Notes: generated by a model from the sequence alone, not told the origin. Positions 1 through 9,114 are shown, numbered from the stretch's first letter. The stretch: 64,000 nucleotides of DNA from Catenuloplanes indicus (GCF_030813715.1 NZ_JAUSUZ010000001.1:2046001-2110000); one strand, 5' to 3'. Numbers and translations are program-made.

Positions 1-1
1 C

Positions 2-85
2 ACGGACGCGCGGCTGTCCCGCTTGGTCCTGCCGCCGGAGGTGGACCACGCCGTGCACCTGTTCCACCGGCGGGAGCCGGGATAG
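2..85 (+). CDS. C-terminal tail of an unidentified protein (5' end outside window)
   Basis: Only the last 27 codons and a TAG stop are in the window. Every readable sense codon ends in G or C, which is strong evidence for coding in this genome. The tail reads ...LPPEVDHAVHLFHRREPG. No domain can be recognised from this fragment. The next gene lies 115 bp downstream on the same strand with its own ribosome site, so the two are probably separate units. Confidence 0.55.
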   Translation, partial: TDARLSRLVLPPEVDHAVHLFHRREPG

Positions 86-200
86 ACATGTTCGTCCATG
101 TCCTTTTCTGATCGAGTCGGCACGGGCGATCGCGCGCCCGCCTGCCCGGATGAACACTGTGTTGCATCGGTGTTACGGGGTCATCAGGAAGGACACGACA

Positions 201-1196
201 GTGCCGAACCAGCTGCAACGCCTCCTCGCCGGCGCGCTCGCCGCGATGACGATGGTCCCGGCCGCCGCGGCGGCCAGCCAGTTCCGCGGCATGAACTGGG
301 CTGTGCTCGGTGACAACTTCAGCACCGGGCCGCTGGTGCTGCACGGCCTCAGCCAGTCCGACAGCAACGCGACCGGGCGGGCCAAGGCGAACGCGCTCTA
401 CGACGACATGGCCGCGATCGGTGTCAACACGGTCCGGCTGCCGATCAACACGCACACCGTCGGCACCACCTGGCGGAACGCCTACCGGGGCGCGATCGAC
501 GCGGCCACCGCGCGCGGCTTCAAGGTCATCCTCGCCTACTGGGAGGACGGCGCCGCGTCCGGCGGCCGGATCACGAACCTGGCCGCGTGGAACACCATGT
601 GGTCGAACGTGACCTACACCTACGGCGCTGACACCAACGTCTACTTCGAGCCGATGAACGAGCCGCACGGCTACACCTCGGCCGAGTGGCGCACGGTCGC
701 GGCGAACTGGATGAGCTACCACTACTCCGCGGTCCCGGCCCGCACGCTGATCGGCGGCACCGGCTACAGCCAGGACCTGCGGGACGTGTGCAACGACAGC
801 CGGTTCAGCGGCACGCTGCTGTCCTTCCACCACTACGCGTTCTTCTACAGCCCGATGACGTACGACGCGTTCCGCGGCCACGTGCAGACCCGGCTCGGCA
901 CCTGTGCGTCCCGCGCGGTCGTCACCGAGTACGGCGTGCCGATGTCCACCGGCCTCGACGACGCGGACGCCAACAGCACGGACAACTTCGTCCGGCACAT
1001 CCGCGCGGTCACCCAGGTCATGCGGGACAACCGGATGGGCGGTGTCTACTGGCCCGCGCTGGGCGGCAAGCCCACCGGCACGTCCGGCTTCGACCACTAC
1101 TCGATGTTCTCGCTCACCGGCAGCGGCACCGCCCTGGACCTGACCGTCCGCAACGCCTCCGGCCGGGACCGCATCCGGTACGGCTGGGGCCTCTGA
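201..1196 (+). CDS. Secreted glycoside hydrolase family 5 endoglucanase
   Basis: This is a 331-residue secreted cellulase of the GH5 (TIM-barrel) type, expected to cleave beta-1,4-glucan outside the cell. The GTG at 201 is chosen because AGGAAGGA lies just upstream and the product then begins with a typical signal peptide (hydrophobic stretch about residues 8-26, ending in an Ala run). An upstream ATG at 150 would spoil that signal. Visible family motifs are GVNTVRLPIN (about 74-83), the acid/base site MNEP with Glu154, His210-His211, and the nucleophile region VVTEYG with Glu243. No carbohydrate-binding module or linker is attached, so this is a catalytic-domain-only enzyme. It lies beside an esterase and a sugar importer, suggesting a plant-polymer locus. 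GH5 is clear; the subfamily and exact substrate are not. Confidence 0.88.
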   Translation: MPNQLQRLLAGALAAMTMVPAAAAASQFRGMNWAVLGDNFSTGPLVLHGLSQSDSNATGRAKANALYDDMAAIGVNTVRLPINTHTVGTTWRNAYRGAIDAATARGFKVILAYWEDGAASGGRITNLAAWNTMWSNVTYTYGADTNVYFEPMNEPHGYTSAEWRTVAANWMSYHYSAVPARTLIGGTGYSQDLRDVCNDSRFSGTLLSFHHYAFFYSPMTYDAFRGHVQTRLGTCASRAVVTEYGVPMSTGLDDADANSTDNFVRHIRAVTQVMRDNRMGGVYWPALGGKPTGTSGFDHYSMFSLTGSGTALDLTVRNASGRDRIRYGWGL

Positions 1197-1354
1197 CACC
1201 GCACGTCCAGGGCCGCCGCGATGCGTACGCGGACCCGCATGCCCACCTGCCTGCGGGGCGGGTCGCGCGCGTGGGCCCGGAGGCGGCGGGGACACCGACC
1301 GCCTCCGGGCCCGGCTTCGTCACGGCCCGGAAGACCAGCAAGGGTGCGAAGGGC

Positions 1355-3571
1355 TCATGGAGTGTCCGGGCGGAACAGTCGTGGGGCGAAATCGATGAGG
1401 TTCTTCTGCCAGGCGTCCCAGCCGTGCGGGCCCTGCGTGACCCCGGCGAACTCGTACCGGATGCCCAGGCGGTCGAACGCGGCCATCGTGGCCATCGTGA
1501 AGGGGTACACGAAGTCGGTCGCGTTGCCGACGTACACCCGGAGCAGTCGTGTGCCGTTGTTGATGGCCTCGGCGTCGTAGCCGGTGGGATCGACGCCGCC
1601 GCCCGGTGTGCCGATCGCCGAGGAGAAGGTGCCGATGTAGGCGAACTCGCCGGGGTGGTTCTTGAGAACGTCGTATGTCTGGAATCCGCCCATCGACAGA
1701 CCGGCGAGCGCCTGCCGTGCCGGATCGTCGGCGATGCGGTAAGCGGCGCGGGCCGCCGGAACGATGTTCTCCCGCAGCTCCCTCGTGAAGTCGGGAACGT
1801 TGCCGTTGCCCATCACGACCACCATCGGGACGATGTCGCCGTCCCGGAACTGGTTGTCGAGGATCTGCTTGGCACGGCCCATCTCGACCCAGTCGGTGTA
1901 GCTCTGGCCGCCGCCGTGCTGCAGATAGAGCACGGGGTACGCAGCCGGCCGGTGCGGATCGTAGCCCGGCGGCGTCCACACGTACGCCGAGCGTTGCTCT
2001 CCGGCCACGGTGCTGTGATAGGTGAGCGTCTCGACCGTGCCGCCCTGGCCGGGCGGGGCGTCGGTGAGCAGGCGTGCCCGCTCACCGGGGACGAGGAACG
2101 TGCTCCAGGTCGGCTCCGTGGTGATGCTCGCCGGGTTCGAGGTGTCCTTCTTCGAGACGCCGTCCACGAGGAATTGGTAGTAGTAGAACCATGGCTTGAG
2201 CGGTCCCACGGTTCCCCGCCACCGGTCACCGGCGCGGGTCAGCGGAACGTTGACCCAGCTGCCGCCGGGGGCCCAGTTGCCCCAGAGCGTGACCCGCTCC
2301 GCGCCGGTGAACTCGGTGCCGGTCTCGACCGTGACGAAGGTGTCGCCGTTGGCGAGTGTGGTGAGCCATGGAGTCGGAGTCGTCCCGGGCGCCGGGGGCG
2401 TGAATTCGTGCCGTAGGGGAAGGTGACCGTGGCTCGGGCCGTGGTCCGGCGCGGAGCGGAACAGCCGGGGCACGAAATCGGCCAAATTCTCCTGCCAGGC
2501 CGTCCAGTTGTGACCGGCGTCGGGGTTGACCCCGTCGAATTCGTGCCTGATGCCGGCCCGGTCGAGCCGGCGCAGCAACCGGTAGCTGGGGTTGTACGAC
2601 GGGTCGGTCACATTGCCGGTGTACAGCCGCAGCAAGCGGGTGCCCCTGTCGACCGACCGGGCGTCGGCGTGGAAGCCGTCCTCAGGGTAGGCACCGGCGA
2701 ACGACCCGACGTAGGCGAATTCGCCCGGGTGGGTCAGTGCGGTGCGCAGGGCGTGCGTGCCACCGGCCGACGCGCCGGCGAGTGCCCGGTGCCCCGAGTC
2801 GCGGGCGACGTGGTACCGGGCGTGCACCGCGCGCACGAGGTGCTTCAGCTCGTTGCGGAAGTCGGAGGTGCCGCTGCCGCCCATCACGACGACCATCGGC
2901 TCCATCCGGCCCTCGGCCGAGAGACGGTCCAGGATCTGCCGGGCGCGTCCAAGCTCGGTCCAGTCGGCGTGGCCGCCGCCCGCACCGGGCTGGAGGTACA
3001 ACACCGGGTACGGCCGGCTTCGGCGCGCGTCGTACCGCGGCGGGGTCCATACGTTCGCTGCCCGGCCCCGGTAGGTGATCGTCGTGATCGCCCCACCCCG
3101 GCCGGCGGGCACGTCGGTGAGGAACCGCGCGGAGTCACCCGGGATGAACACGGTGCGCCAGCTCGGATCCGAGGTGACGGTCGCGGTGTTCGTGGAATCC
3201 GCGAAGATCCTCGTGCCGTCGCCTCTGAGCCGGTAGTGGTACAGCCCGGCCGGCAGCGGCCCGATCACCGACGTCCAGGCATCACCGGAGCGGACCAGGC
3301 CGAGTTCCGACACGTTCGAGGACGGGCCGAAGTTCGCCTCGACCACGACCGACGACACGGTGCCGACGGCGCTCTGGACGTCGGCGGCCGGAACCCGGAA
3401 CGACACGAAACCCTCGGACACGGTGACCCAGGGCGCCGCCGCGGCGGACACCGGTTGCGTCCCGGTCAACGCGGACGCGCCGCATATGACAGCGGCGACG
3501 AGGACCGCGACGAACCGGCGGCGTACGGCGGAACGGCGCGATCGCCGCCGCGGACGGGAAGTGGGCGTCAT
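1355..3571 (-). CDS. Secreted tandem-domain CE1-like esterase
   Basis: This 738-residue protein carries two complete copies of an esterase module of the Esterase D/enterochelin esterase (CE1) family, each preceded by an Ig-like E-set domain. The ATG at 3571 has GGAGGAG upstream and is followed by an Arg-rich start and a hydrophobic signal segment (about residues 20-45). Copy 1 spans about 45-372, with nucleophile Ser268 in GASAG and His354. Copy 2 spans about 400-738, with Ser626 in GLSMG and a C-terminal GPHGWDAW histidine motif. Both copies keep VWTPP and YPVLYLQ. The family includes feruloyl and acetyl-xylan esterases, and with GH5 and a LacI/ABC set next door side-chain removal from hemicellulose is the likely role, by inference. 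The gene is divergent from lacI across 227 bp. Confidence 0.85.
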   Translation of the reverse strand: MTPTSRPRRRSRRSAVRRRFVAVLVAAVICGASALTGTQPVSAAAAPWVTVSEGFVSFRVPAADVQSAVGTVSSVVVEANFGPSSNVSELGLVRSGDAWTSVIGPLPAGLYHYRLRGDGTRIFADSTNTATVTSDPSWRTVFIPGDSARFLTDVPAGRGGAITTITYRGRAANVWTPPRYDARRSRPYPVLYLQPGAGGGHADWTELGRARQILDRLSAEGRMEPMVVVMGGSGTSDFRNELKHLVRAVHARYHVARDSGHRALAGASAGGTHALRTALTHPGEFAYVGSFAGAYPEDGFHADARSVDRGTRLLRLYTGNVTDPSYNPSYRLLRRLDRAGIRHEFDGVNPDAGHNWTAWQENLADFVPRLFRSAPDHGPSHGHLPLRHEFTPPAPGTTPTPWLTTLANGDTFVTVETGTEFTGAERVTLWGNWAPGGSWVNVPLTRAGDRWRGTVGPLKPWFYYYQFLVDGVSKKDTSNPASITTEPTWSTFLVPGERARLLTDAPPGQGGTVETLTYHSTVAGEQRSAYVWTPPGYDPHRPAAYPVLYLQHGGGQSYTDWVEMGRAKQILDNQFRDGDIVPMVVVMGNGNVPDFTRELRENIVPAARAAYRIADDPARQALAGLSMGGFQTYDVLKNHPGEFAYIGTFSSAIGTPGGGVDPTGYDAEAINNGTRLLRVYVGNATDFVYPFTMATMAAFDRLGIRYEFAGVTQGPHGWDAWQKNLIDFAPRLFRPDTP

Positions 3572-3740
3572 GTGGACTCCTCCTGGAAGGCGATCCGGCC
3601 CCTCAGGATTACATAGACGACAATAAATTTGCATGCCGCACCGGACGGCGCCGGGCTCTCGCGGGCCGTCACCCCGCCGGGCGAGGCGCGGCCGCCACCG
3701 CGAGCACTGTCGGGCCGGGCTGCGGGTCCGACTCGGTACA

Positions 3741-3760
3741 GTGCTTTCGCAAAAGCGCTT
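3741..3760. promoter_or_regulatory. Candidate LacI-family operator, site A
   Basis: The 20-bp sequence here matches a second site at 4840-4859 at 15 of 20 positions (consensus GTGCTTTnnnAnAAnCGCTT). It contains the small inverted repeat GCTTT-cgca-AAAGC. It sits about 40 bp before the lacI start and 170 bp before the divergent esterase start, fitting autoregulation and control of both. No binding data; inference from position and repetition. Confidence 0.5.
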
Positions 3761-3798
3761 CGGAGGGAATCCGGGCGGCACACCGGAATGGGGCGGAC

Positions 3799-4791
3799 GT
3801 GGCGGCGGATCAGCGGGTCACCATCTACCAGGTCGCCGACCGCGCTCAGGTGAGCATCTCCACGGTCTCCAACGTACTGAACAAGCCCGACCGGGTCAGC
3901 CCGGCCACCCGCGCCCGGGTGCTGGCGGCCGCCGACGAGCTGGGGTTCGTCCCCAAGGCGCAGGCGGTCAGCCTGGCCCGGCGGGCGGCCGGCCGGATCG
4001 GCGTGATGGCGCCGTTCACCTCGTACGGGTCGTACCTGCGCCGCCTGTCCGGGGTGCTGACGGCAGCGCGCGAACTGGAGATCGATGCCGTGGTCTTCGA
4101 CCACGTGTCGGCCGCCCTGGCATCGTCGCCGGTACTGGCCAGCATGCCGCTGCACGGCCGGCTCGACGGCCTGATCGTGATGGGCCTGCGCATCGAGGAC
4201 GCCATCGCGGACCGGCTCCGCGAGCGGGGCCTGCCGACGGTGGCCGTCGACGCGGACAGTTCGCTGTTCAGCCGCGTCGTGATCGACGATACCGACGGGG
4301 GCGGGCTGGCCGCCGCCCACCTGCGCGAGCGCGGGCATCGCCGGGTCGGGTACCTGCTGGAGCGGCAGGTGTCCGACTACGAGTCACAGGCGATCCGGCG
4401 GCTGTCCGGCTTCCGCCGGGTGATCGAGGCGGGCGGCGGCGAGGTGATCGTCGCGACCAGCGACAACTCCGTCGACGCGGCTCGACGCGCCGCTGCGGCG
4501 CTGCTCGATGCGGCGGACCGGCCGACGGCGATCATGGCGCATCACGACACGCTCGCCGTCGGCGTCCTGCTGGCCGCCCGCGATCGAGGGCTGCGGGTTC
4601 CGGCGGACGTGGCCGTGATGGGATTCGACGACGGCGAGACGGCGACGGCGGCCGATCTGACGACCGTCCGGCAGCCGTTCGAGGAGTCGGGCAGCATCGC
4701 GCTGTCGGTGTTGCTGGGTCACGTCGACGGCACCCGGCCCCGGTCCACCACCGTGCTCGACGTGCGGCTGGTGCAGCGCTCCACGACCTGA
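3799..4791 (+). CDS. LacI-family transcriptional regulator
   Basis: This is a 330-residue sugar-responsive repressor of normal family length. The N-terminal helix-turn-helix reads VTIYQVADRAQVSISTVSNV (from about residue 7), followed by the hinge helix around VLAAADELGFVPKAQA. The rest is a periplasmic-binding-protein-like effector domain with the usual VMGFDDGETA motif near the C-terminus. The GTG start is fixed by the position of the HTH. It lies between the divergent esterase and a sugar ABC operon, and near-identical 20-bp sites occur before both lacI and the ABC operon. It probably represses the locus until an oligosaccharide binds; the inducer is unknown. Confidence 0.92.
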   Translation: MAADQRVTIYQVADRAQVSISTVSNVLNKPDRVSPATRARVLAAADELGFVPKAQAVSLARRAAGRIGVMAPFTSYGSYLRRLSGVLTAARELEIDAVVFDHVSAALASSPVLASMPLHGRLDGLIVMGLRIEDAIADRLRERGLPTVAVDADSSLFSRVVIDDTDGGGLAAAHLRERGHRRVGYLLERQVSDYESQAIRRLSGFRRVIEAGGGEVIVATSDNSVDAARRAAAALLDAADRPTAIMAHHDTLAVGVLLAARDRGLRVPADVAVMGFDDGETATAADLTTVRQPFEESGSIALSVLLGHVDGTRPRSTTVLDVRLVQRSTT

Positions 4792-4839
4792 GAGACGCCC
4801 TGGTCGTCGGCGTCCTCCGGCGTCGCGCCGACAATAAAA

Positions 4840-4863
4840 GTGCTTTTATAGAAACGCTTGACA
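4840..4863 (+). promoter_or_regulatory. Candidate LacI operator (site B) overlapping a -35 box
   Basis: Positions 4840-4859 repeat the site upstream of lacI with 15 of 20 identities. Its right end runs into TTGACA (4858-4863), a consensus -35 hexamer for the downstream ABC importer operon. A good -10 is not obvious. A decamer CGACAATAAA at 4829-4838 also recurs at 3618-3627 beside the esterase start, adding to the similarity of the two control regions. Confidence 0.5.
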
Positions 4864-5073
4864 CGCCTGTCTCGATGCGGTTTCGTGCTTGTTACGCGAA
4901 CGCGGGACGGGCCGCCCGTCCGGCGTAGCGGGCCCCACCCCCTGATCCCAGCGCCGCCCGGCCCCCGGCGGCAGCCGCACGCCGGCCGGGGCGACGTACC
5001 GATAACCACGTCATCGCACGGCCGATGGTGATCTCCTCATCACCGGACGTTTCCGCGCTCCTGGAGGCCTCAC

Positions 5074-6426
5074 ATGGCTCACGGAACCACCAGCCGCTCA
5101 CTGTTGACCGCGATAATCCTGGCCGCCCTTGTCGCCACCACCGCGTGCAGCCCGCCCGGCGGCGACACCGGCAGCCCCGAACCGGGCACCAGCGCCGCAC
5201 CCGCCACCGCGACCTGCGGCACCGCCCCGGTCACGCTCAAGGCGTACTTCGAGACCGGCTTCCCGCTGCCGAAGAGCCTGGCCGACGAGTTCACCAAGCA
5301 GTACCCCAACGTCACCTGGGACATCCGTGAGGACCAGTTCGCGGTGATCACCCAGAACGCGCCGCGCGTGCTGGCCGACGACCCGCCGGACCTGATGCGC
5401 CTGCCGCAGGTCTCCGAGCTGGTCAAGGACGGCCTGCTGAAGAATCTCGACGGCTACGCCCAGACGCTCGGCTGGACCGGCTGGCCCGGCTCCCAGCTGC
5501 AACAGATGCGGGTCGGCGCCGACGGCGAGCGCGGCGACGGGCCGCTCTACGCGATGGGCCTCAACTTCAGCATGACCGGCGTCTTCTACAACAAGAAGCT
5601 CGCCGCACAGATCGGCATGACCGAGCCACCGGCCACCCTCGCCGACTTCGACACCGCCCTCCAGAAGGCCAAGGACGCCGGCATCACCCCGATCAACCAG
5701 TTCAACGGCGGCGCCACCGGCGGTCTGGCCTTCCCGCTGCAGAACCTGATGGCGGCGTACGGTGACGCGGGCGCCATCAACAACTGGATCTTCCAGCGGT
5801 CCGGCGCCACCATCGACACCCCGACGAACCTGCAGGCCACCCAGCACCTGCAGCGGTGGATCACGTCGGGCTTCTTCGCCCCGGACGTCAACTCCCAGGA
5901 CTACGCCACGATGATGAGCCGCTTCATCGAGGGCAAGAACCTGTTCATCTTCAACGGCGACTGGGAGTCCGGCAACCTCGACAAGCAGATGGCCGGCAAC
6001 GTCGGCTTCTTCCTGATGCCCCCGGCGCAGGCGGGCGGCAAGCGGGCCGCGATGTCCGCACCGCTGACCTACGGCATCGGCAGCAAGGCCAAGAACGCCG
6101 ACTGCGCCGCCTTCTTCCTGAACTGGGTCGCCACCGACCAGAAGGCCCGCGACATCGCGGTCACGGTCGGCGGCTCGCACCCGATGGGCCCGGCCGACGC
6201 CTACATGCCGGCCGTCCAGGAGGGCAGCGTCACCGCGGCCACCCTCGCCGCCGGCGCGGTCATCGGCCAGGACAACGGCGCGATGGACTTCATCGCCAAC
6301 GCCACGGGCGCCATCTACGCCAAGAGCTGGACCCCGCAGCTGCAGAAGCTGGTGGCCGGCCAGCAGAACCCGGAAGCCCTGCTCGACGAGGTGCAGAAGG
6401 ACTACGAAGACCAGGTCAAGAACTGA
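5074..6426 (+). CDS. ABC transporter sugar-binding lipoprotein
   Basis: This 450-residue protein is an extracellular solute-binding protein of family 1 (MalE/CebE type), the ligand-capturing part of a carbohydrate importer. It starts with a lipoprotein signal: a basic start, a hydrophobic run, then VATTAC with the lipidated Cys at 26 and a Gly/Pro/Ser-rich linker. The mature part has YNKKLAAQIGM and NQFNGGATGG stretches typical of the family. The stop codon overlaps the next start (TGATG), so it heads a tight operon with two permeases. A GGAGG lies upstream of the ATG. No ATP-binding gene is present, as is usual for actinomycete sugar importers that share a common MsiK-type ATPase. Confidence 0.92.
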   Translation: MAHGTTSRSLLTAIILAALVATTACSPPGGDTGSPEPGTSAAPATATCGTAPVTLKAYFETGFPLPKSLADEFTKQYPNVTWDIREDQFAVITQNAPRVLADDPPDLMRLPQVSELVKDGLLKNLDGYAQTLGWTGWPGSQLQQMRVGADGERGDGPLYAMGLNFSMTGVFYNKKLAAQIGMTEPPATLADFDTALQKAKDAGITPINQFNGGATGGLAFPLQNLMAAYGDAGAINNWIFQRSGATIDTPTNLQATQHLQRWITSGFFAPDVNSQDYATMMSRFIEGKNLFIFNGDWESGNLDKQMAGNVGFFLMPPAQAGGKRAAMSAPLTYGIGSKAKNADCAAFFLNWVATDQKARDIAVTVGGSHPMGPADAYMPAVQEGSVTAATLAAGAVIGQDNGAMDFIANATGAIYAKSWTPQLQKLVAGQQNPEALLDEVQKDYEDQVKN

Positions 6427-7334
6427 TGTCGGCACAGGTCGAGGGGCGGCGCGCAGGGCGTGCGCGCCGCCCCCGGGCGATCTGGCTCGGCTGGCTGTTC
6501 GCCGCGCCGGCCATCATCATGTACGCGACGTTCGTCATCCGGCCGCTGCTGCTGACCGTTCAGTACTCGCTGTACGACTGGAACGGCATCGGCGCCTCGA
6601 CCTGGGTGGGCCTGGACAACTACCGGAGGCTGCTCACCGACGAGGACCTGTTCTCCTCGATCGTCCACGCCTTCGAACTGATCGTCTTCTTCAGCGGCAT
6701 CCCGGTGCTGCTCGGCCTGTTCGTGGCCGCCACCATCCGCGACATCGCGGCCAGCCGGCTGGCCGTGATCGCCCGGACCGTGCTGTTCCTGCCCCAGGTC
6801 ATACCCCTGGTGGCCGCCGGCATCATGTGGAGCTGGCTGCTGTCCACCACCGGCACGGCCAACGAGCTGCTGTCCGCCGTCGGGCTCGGCGACCTCACCC
6901 GCGCCTGGCTCGGCGACTTCGACACCGCGCTGCCCGCCGTCGGCGTGATCGGCGCCTGGGTGCTGGTCGGCCTCTGCACCCTGCTGCTCCTGGCCGGGAT
7001 GAGCAAGATCGACCCTGCACTGTACGAGGCCGCCCGGCTCGACGGCGCCGGCCCGGTCCGGGAATTTTTGTCGATCACCCTGCCCAGCCTCCGGCAGGAG
7101 ATCGGGGTCTGCGTCACGGTGACCGTGATCGCGGCGCTGGCCAGTTTCGACATCGTCTACATCGCCACCCAGGGCGGTCCCGGCAACGCCACCATGGTGC
7201 CCGGCCTGGAGATCTACTACCTGGCCTTCTCCGAGCGCGAGGTCGGCATGGCGTCGGCCCTGGCCGTCACCCTCGTCGTCCTCGTCCTGGCCTGCGTCCT
7301 GCCCATCCAGCGCCTCACCCGGGACGGTTCGTGA
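6426..7334 (+). CDS. ABC sugar transporter permease (MalF type)
   Basis: This is a 302-residue inner-membrane permease. The ATG overlaps the binding-protein stop by one base, so it is translationally coupled. A short Arg-rich cytoplasmic start is followed by about six hydrophobic segments. The cytoplasmic coupling loop EAARLDGAGPVREF...LP (the EAA motif that contacts the ATPase) is clear at about residues 205-225. It pairs with the next gene to form the heterodimeric channel of a CUT1-class importer. Confidence 0.93.
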   Translation: MSAQVEGRRAGRARRPRAIWLGWLFAAPAIIMYATFVIRPLLLTVQYSLYDWNGIGASTWVGLDNYRRLLTDEDLFSSIVHAFELIVFFSGIPVLLGLFVAATIRDIAASRLAVIARTVLFLPQVIPLVAAGIMWSWLLSTTGTANELLSAVGLGDLTRAWLGDFDTALPAVGVIGAWVLVGLCTLLLLAGMSKIDPALYEAARLDGAGPVREFLSITLPSLRQEIGVCVTVTVIAALASFDIVYIATQGGPGNATMVPGLEIYYLAFSEREVGMASALAVTLVVLVLACVLPIQRLTRDGS

Positions 7335-8158
7335 TGACCACCATGCTGCGGGAGAACCTCACCGGGCGGATCCTGCTCGTCCTGCTGATGGCGATCACCA
7401 TCCTGCCGTTCGGCAGTCTGTTCGTCACCGCGCTGCACCCGTCCGGCACCTACCCGTCCGGGCTGTCCTGGCCGGACGATCCGCAGTGGGGCAACTTCCT
7501 CGACGCCTTCCAGGCTGCCGACATGGGCACCCTGCTGTACTCCAGCGTGCTCATCGTGGTCGGCGTGGTGCCCGCCTCACTGCTGTTCGGCACCATGGCG
7601 GGCTTCGCCTTCGGTCACCTCCGCATGCCCGGTCACCGCGCCGGCTTCCTGCTCTTCGTGCTCGGCCTGACCCTGCCGTTCGAGGGGATCATCACCCCGC
7701 TCTACTACCAGGTCCGCGACATGGGGCTGCTCAACACCCGATGGGCGATCATCCTGCCGCTCATCGGCCTGTTCATGCCCTTCTCCGTGCTCTGGATGCG
7801 GGCGCACTTCGTGACCATGCCCAGCGACCTCTCCGAGGCGGCCCGGGTCGACGGCGCGAGCACCTGGCAACTGTTCCGCCGGATCCACGTGCCGCTGGCC
7901 ATGCCCGCGCTCTCGTCCCTGGCGATCCTGCTGTTCCTCTGGACCTGGAACCAGTTCCTGCTGGCCATCGTGCTCGTCGACGAGCCCGCGAAACGCACCA
8001 TGGCCGGCGCCCTCGGCGCCTTCCAGGGGCAGTGGGGCACCGACATCCCGCTGCTGTGTGCCGGCGCCCTGCTGATCCTGGTGCCGACGCTCACCGTGTT
8101 CCTGATCTTCCAGCGCCGGTTCGTGGCGGCGCTGCTCCAGGGTTCGATCAAGGGCTGA
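7334..8158 (+). CDS. ABC sugar transporter permease (MalG type)
   Basis: This 274-residue permease starts on an ATG that overlaps the stop of the first permease. It has about six hydrophobic helices and the EAA loop EAARVDGASTWQLFRRIHVP near residue 170. It forms the second half of the channel with the preceding protein. The gene ends three bases before a small coupled reading frame and an SGNH hydrolase, which are probably in the same transcript. Confidence 0.93.
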   Translation: MTTMLRENLTGRILLVLLMAITILPFGSLFVTALHPSGTYPSGLSWPDDPQWGNFLDAFQAADMGTLLYSSVLIVVGVVPASLLFGTMAGFAFGHLRMPGHRAGFLLFVLGLTLPFEGIITPLYYQVRDMGLLNTRWAIILPLIGLFMPFSVLWMRAHFVTMPSDLSEAARVDGASTWQLFRRIHVPLAMPALSSLAILLFLWTWNQFLLAIVLVDEPAKRTMAGALGAFQGQWGTDIPLLCAGALLILVPTLTVFLIFQRRFVAALLQGSIKG

Positions 8159-8161
8159 GAC

Positions 8162-8281
8162 ATGCAATCACCACTCCTGATCGCCGGCGTCGGCCGGCGC
8201 GGCGGGCGCACCGCGATCCCGCGAACCACCGCCGAGGACGTGCCGGCGCGGTCCAGGATCACCGATCGGCGGCCGGCATGA
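8162..8281 (+). CDS. Small 39-residue reading frame coupled to the SGNH hydrolase
   Basis: An ATG three bases after the permease stop opens a 39-codon frame ending in an ATGA overlap with the next gene. Third positions are mostly G or C. The product starts MQSPLLIAGVGRRGG and becomes Arg-rich. It resembles no family I recognise. It may be a coupling leader peptide, or the remnant start of a larger lost gene (the first residues look like the beginning of a Rossmann-type fold). Its tight fit between two real genes is the main support. Confidence 0.4.
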   Translation: MQSPLLIAGVGRRGGRTAIPRTTAEDVPARSRITDRRPA

Positions 8282-9114
8282 ATCCGGCGCAGTCCTACAC
8301 CGACGACGAACGGCGCCACTTCCTGCGCTACACCCGGACCGCGAAGTGGCCGATGCTCCAGCGGTTCCCGATAGACGAGGACGGCCATCTCGGGTTGCTC
8401 GCCGGAATGCTGGCCACCGATCCGGGCACCGTCCGGTCGATGATCCACGACATGTGCGACGAGAACCGGGCCACCGCCGCGCGCATGCTCGCCGACGACC
8501 ACTACCGCAGCGCCGTCACCGGTCTGCCGTTCCGGCCGGGCGACCGCGTCGTCGCGATCGGCGACTCGATCACCGCCGACCGTCTGGGCTGGTTCGAGTT
8601 GCTGGCCGCCTCGGTGGACCCGGCCGCGGCCACCCTGGTCAACCTCGGGGTCAGCGGGGACACCACGGCCGACGTCCTCGAACGTTTCGACACACTGGAG
8701 GCGGCCCGGCCCAGCCACGTGCTGCTGATGATCGGCACGAACGACGCCCGCCTCCACGGCCGTGCCCACGCGTACCGGATGGCGACCGTCACGGAGACCG
8801 CACGCAACCTGGCGTCCCTGATCGACCTCATCACCCACCAGCTCGGCGCCGCGATCACCGTGATCACACCGCCCGCGGTCGACCAGGACCGCATCGACGC
8901 CCATTTCGCCACCGCACCCGTGGGCTGGACCGCCGAAGCCGTGGCCGAGATCGCCGGCGTGATCCGCACGATCGCACCACACGCCATCGACCTGCACGAG
9001 GCCACCCGGTGCCACGCCCCGCCCGGATTCCTGGAGGCCGACGGCGTTCACCCGACCCCCACCGGCCACCAGCTCATCCTGCGCCAGATCCTCCGCCGTC
9101 TCGGCCGCTGCTGA
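8278..9114 (+). CDS. SGNH/GDSL-family hydrolase (cytoplasmic)
   Basis: This 278-residue protein has all four SGNH blocks: VVAIGDSIT (Ser nucleophile, about residue 100), LGVSGDT (Gly), LLMIGTNDARL (Asn) and the C-terminal DGVHPTPTGH (Asp/His). No signal peptide is visible, so it probably acts inside the cell. An N-terminal 90-residue helical extension precedes the hydrolase. It is the last gene of the sugar-import operon, so it may remove acyl groups from imported oligosaccharides; the substrate is inferred from context only. Confidence 0.85.
   Translation: MNPAQSYTDDERRHFLRYTRTAKWPMLQRFPIDEDGHLGLLAGMLATDPGTVRSMIHDMCDENRATAARMLADDHYRSAVTGLPFRPGDRVVAIGDSITADRLGWFELLAASVDPAAATLVNLGVSGDTTADVLERFDTLEAARPSHVLLMIGTNDARLHGRAHAYRMATVTETARNLASLIDLITHQLGAAITVITPPAVDQDRIDAHFATAPVGWTAEAVAEIAGVIRTIAPHAIDLHEATRCHAPPGFLEADGVHPTPTGHQLILRQILRRLGRC

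Noticed and set aside
2423-3616. Open frame of nearly 400 codons opposite the tandem esterase
   Set aside because: The esterase on the minus strand has clear domains and a ribosome site; this frame has none.
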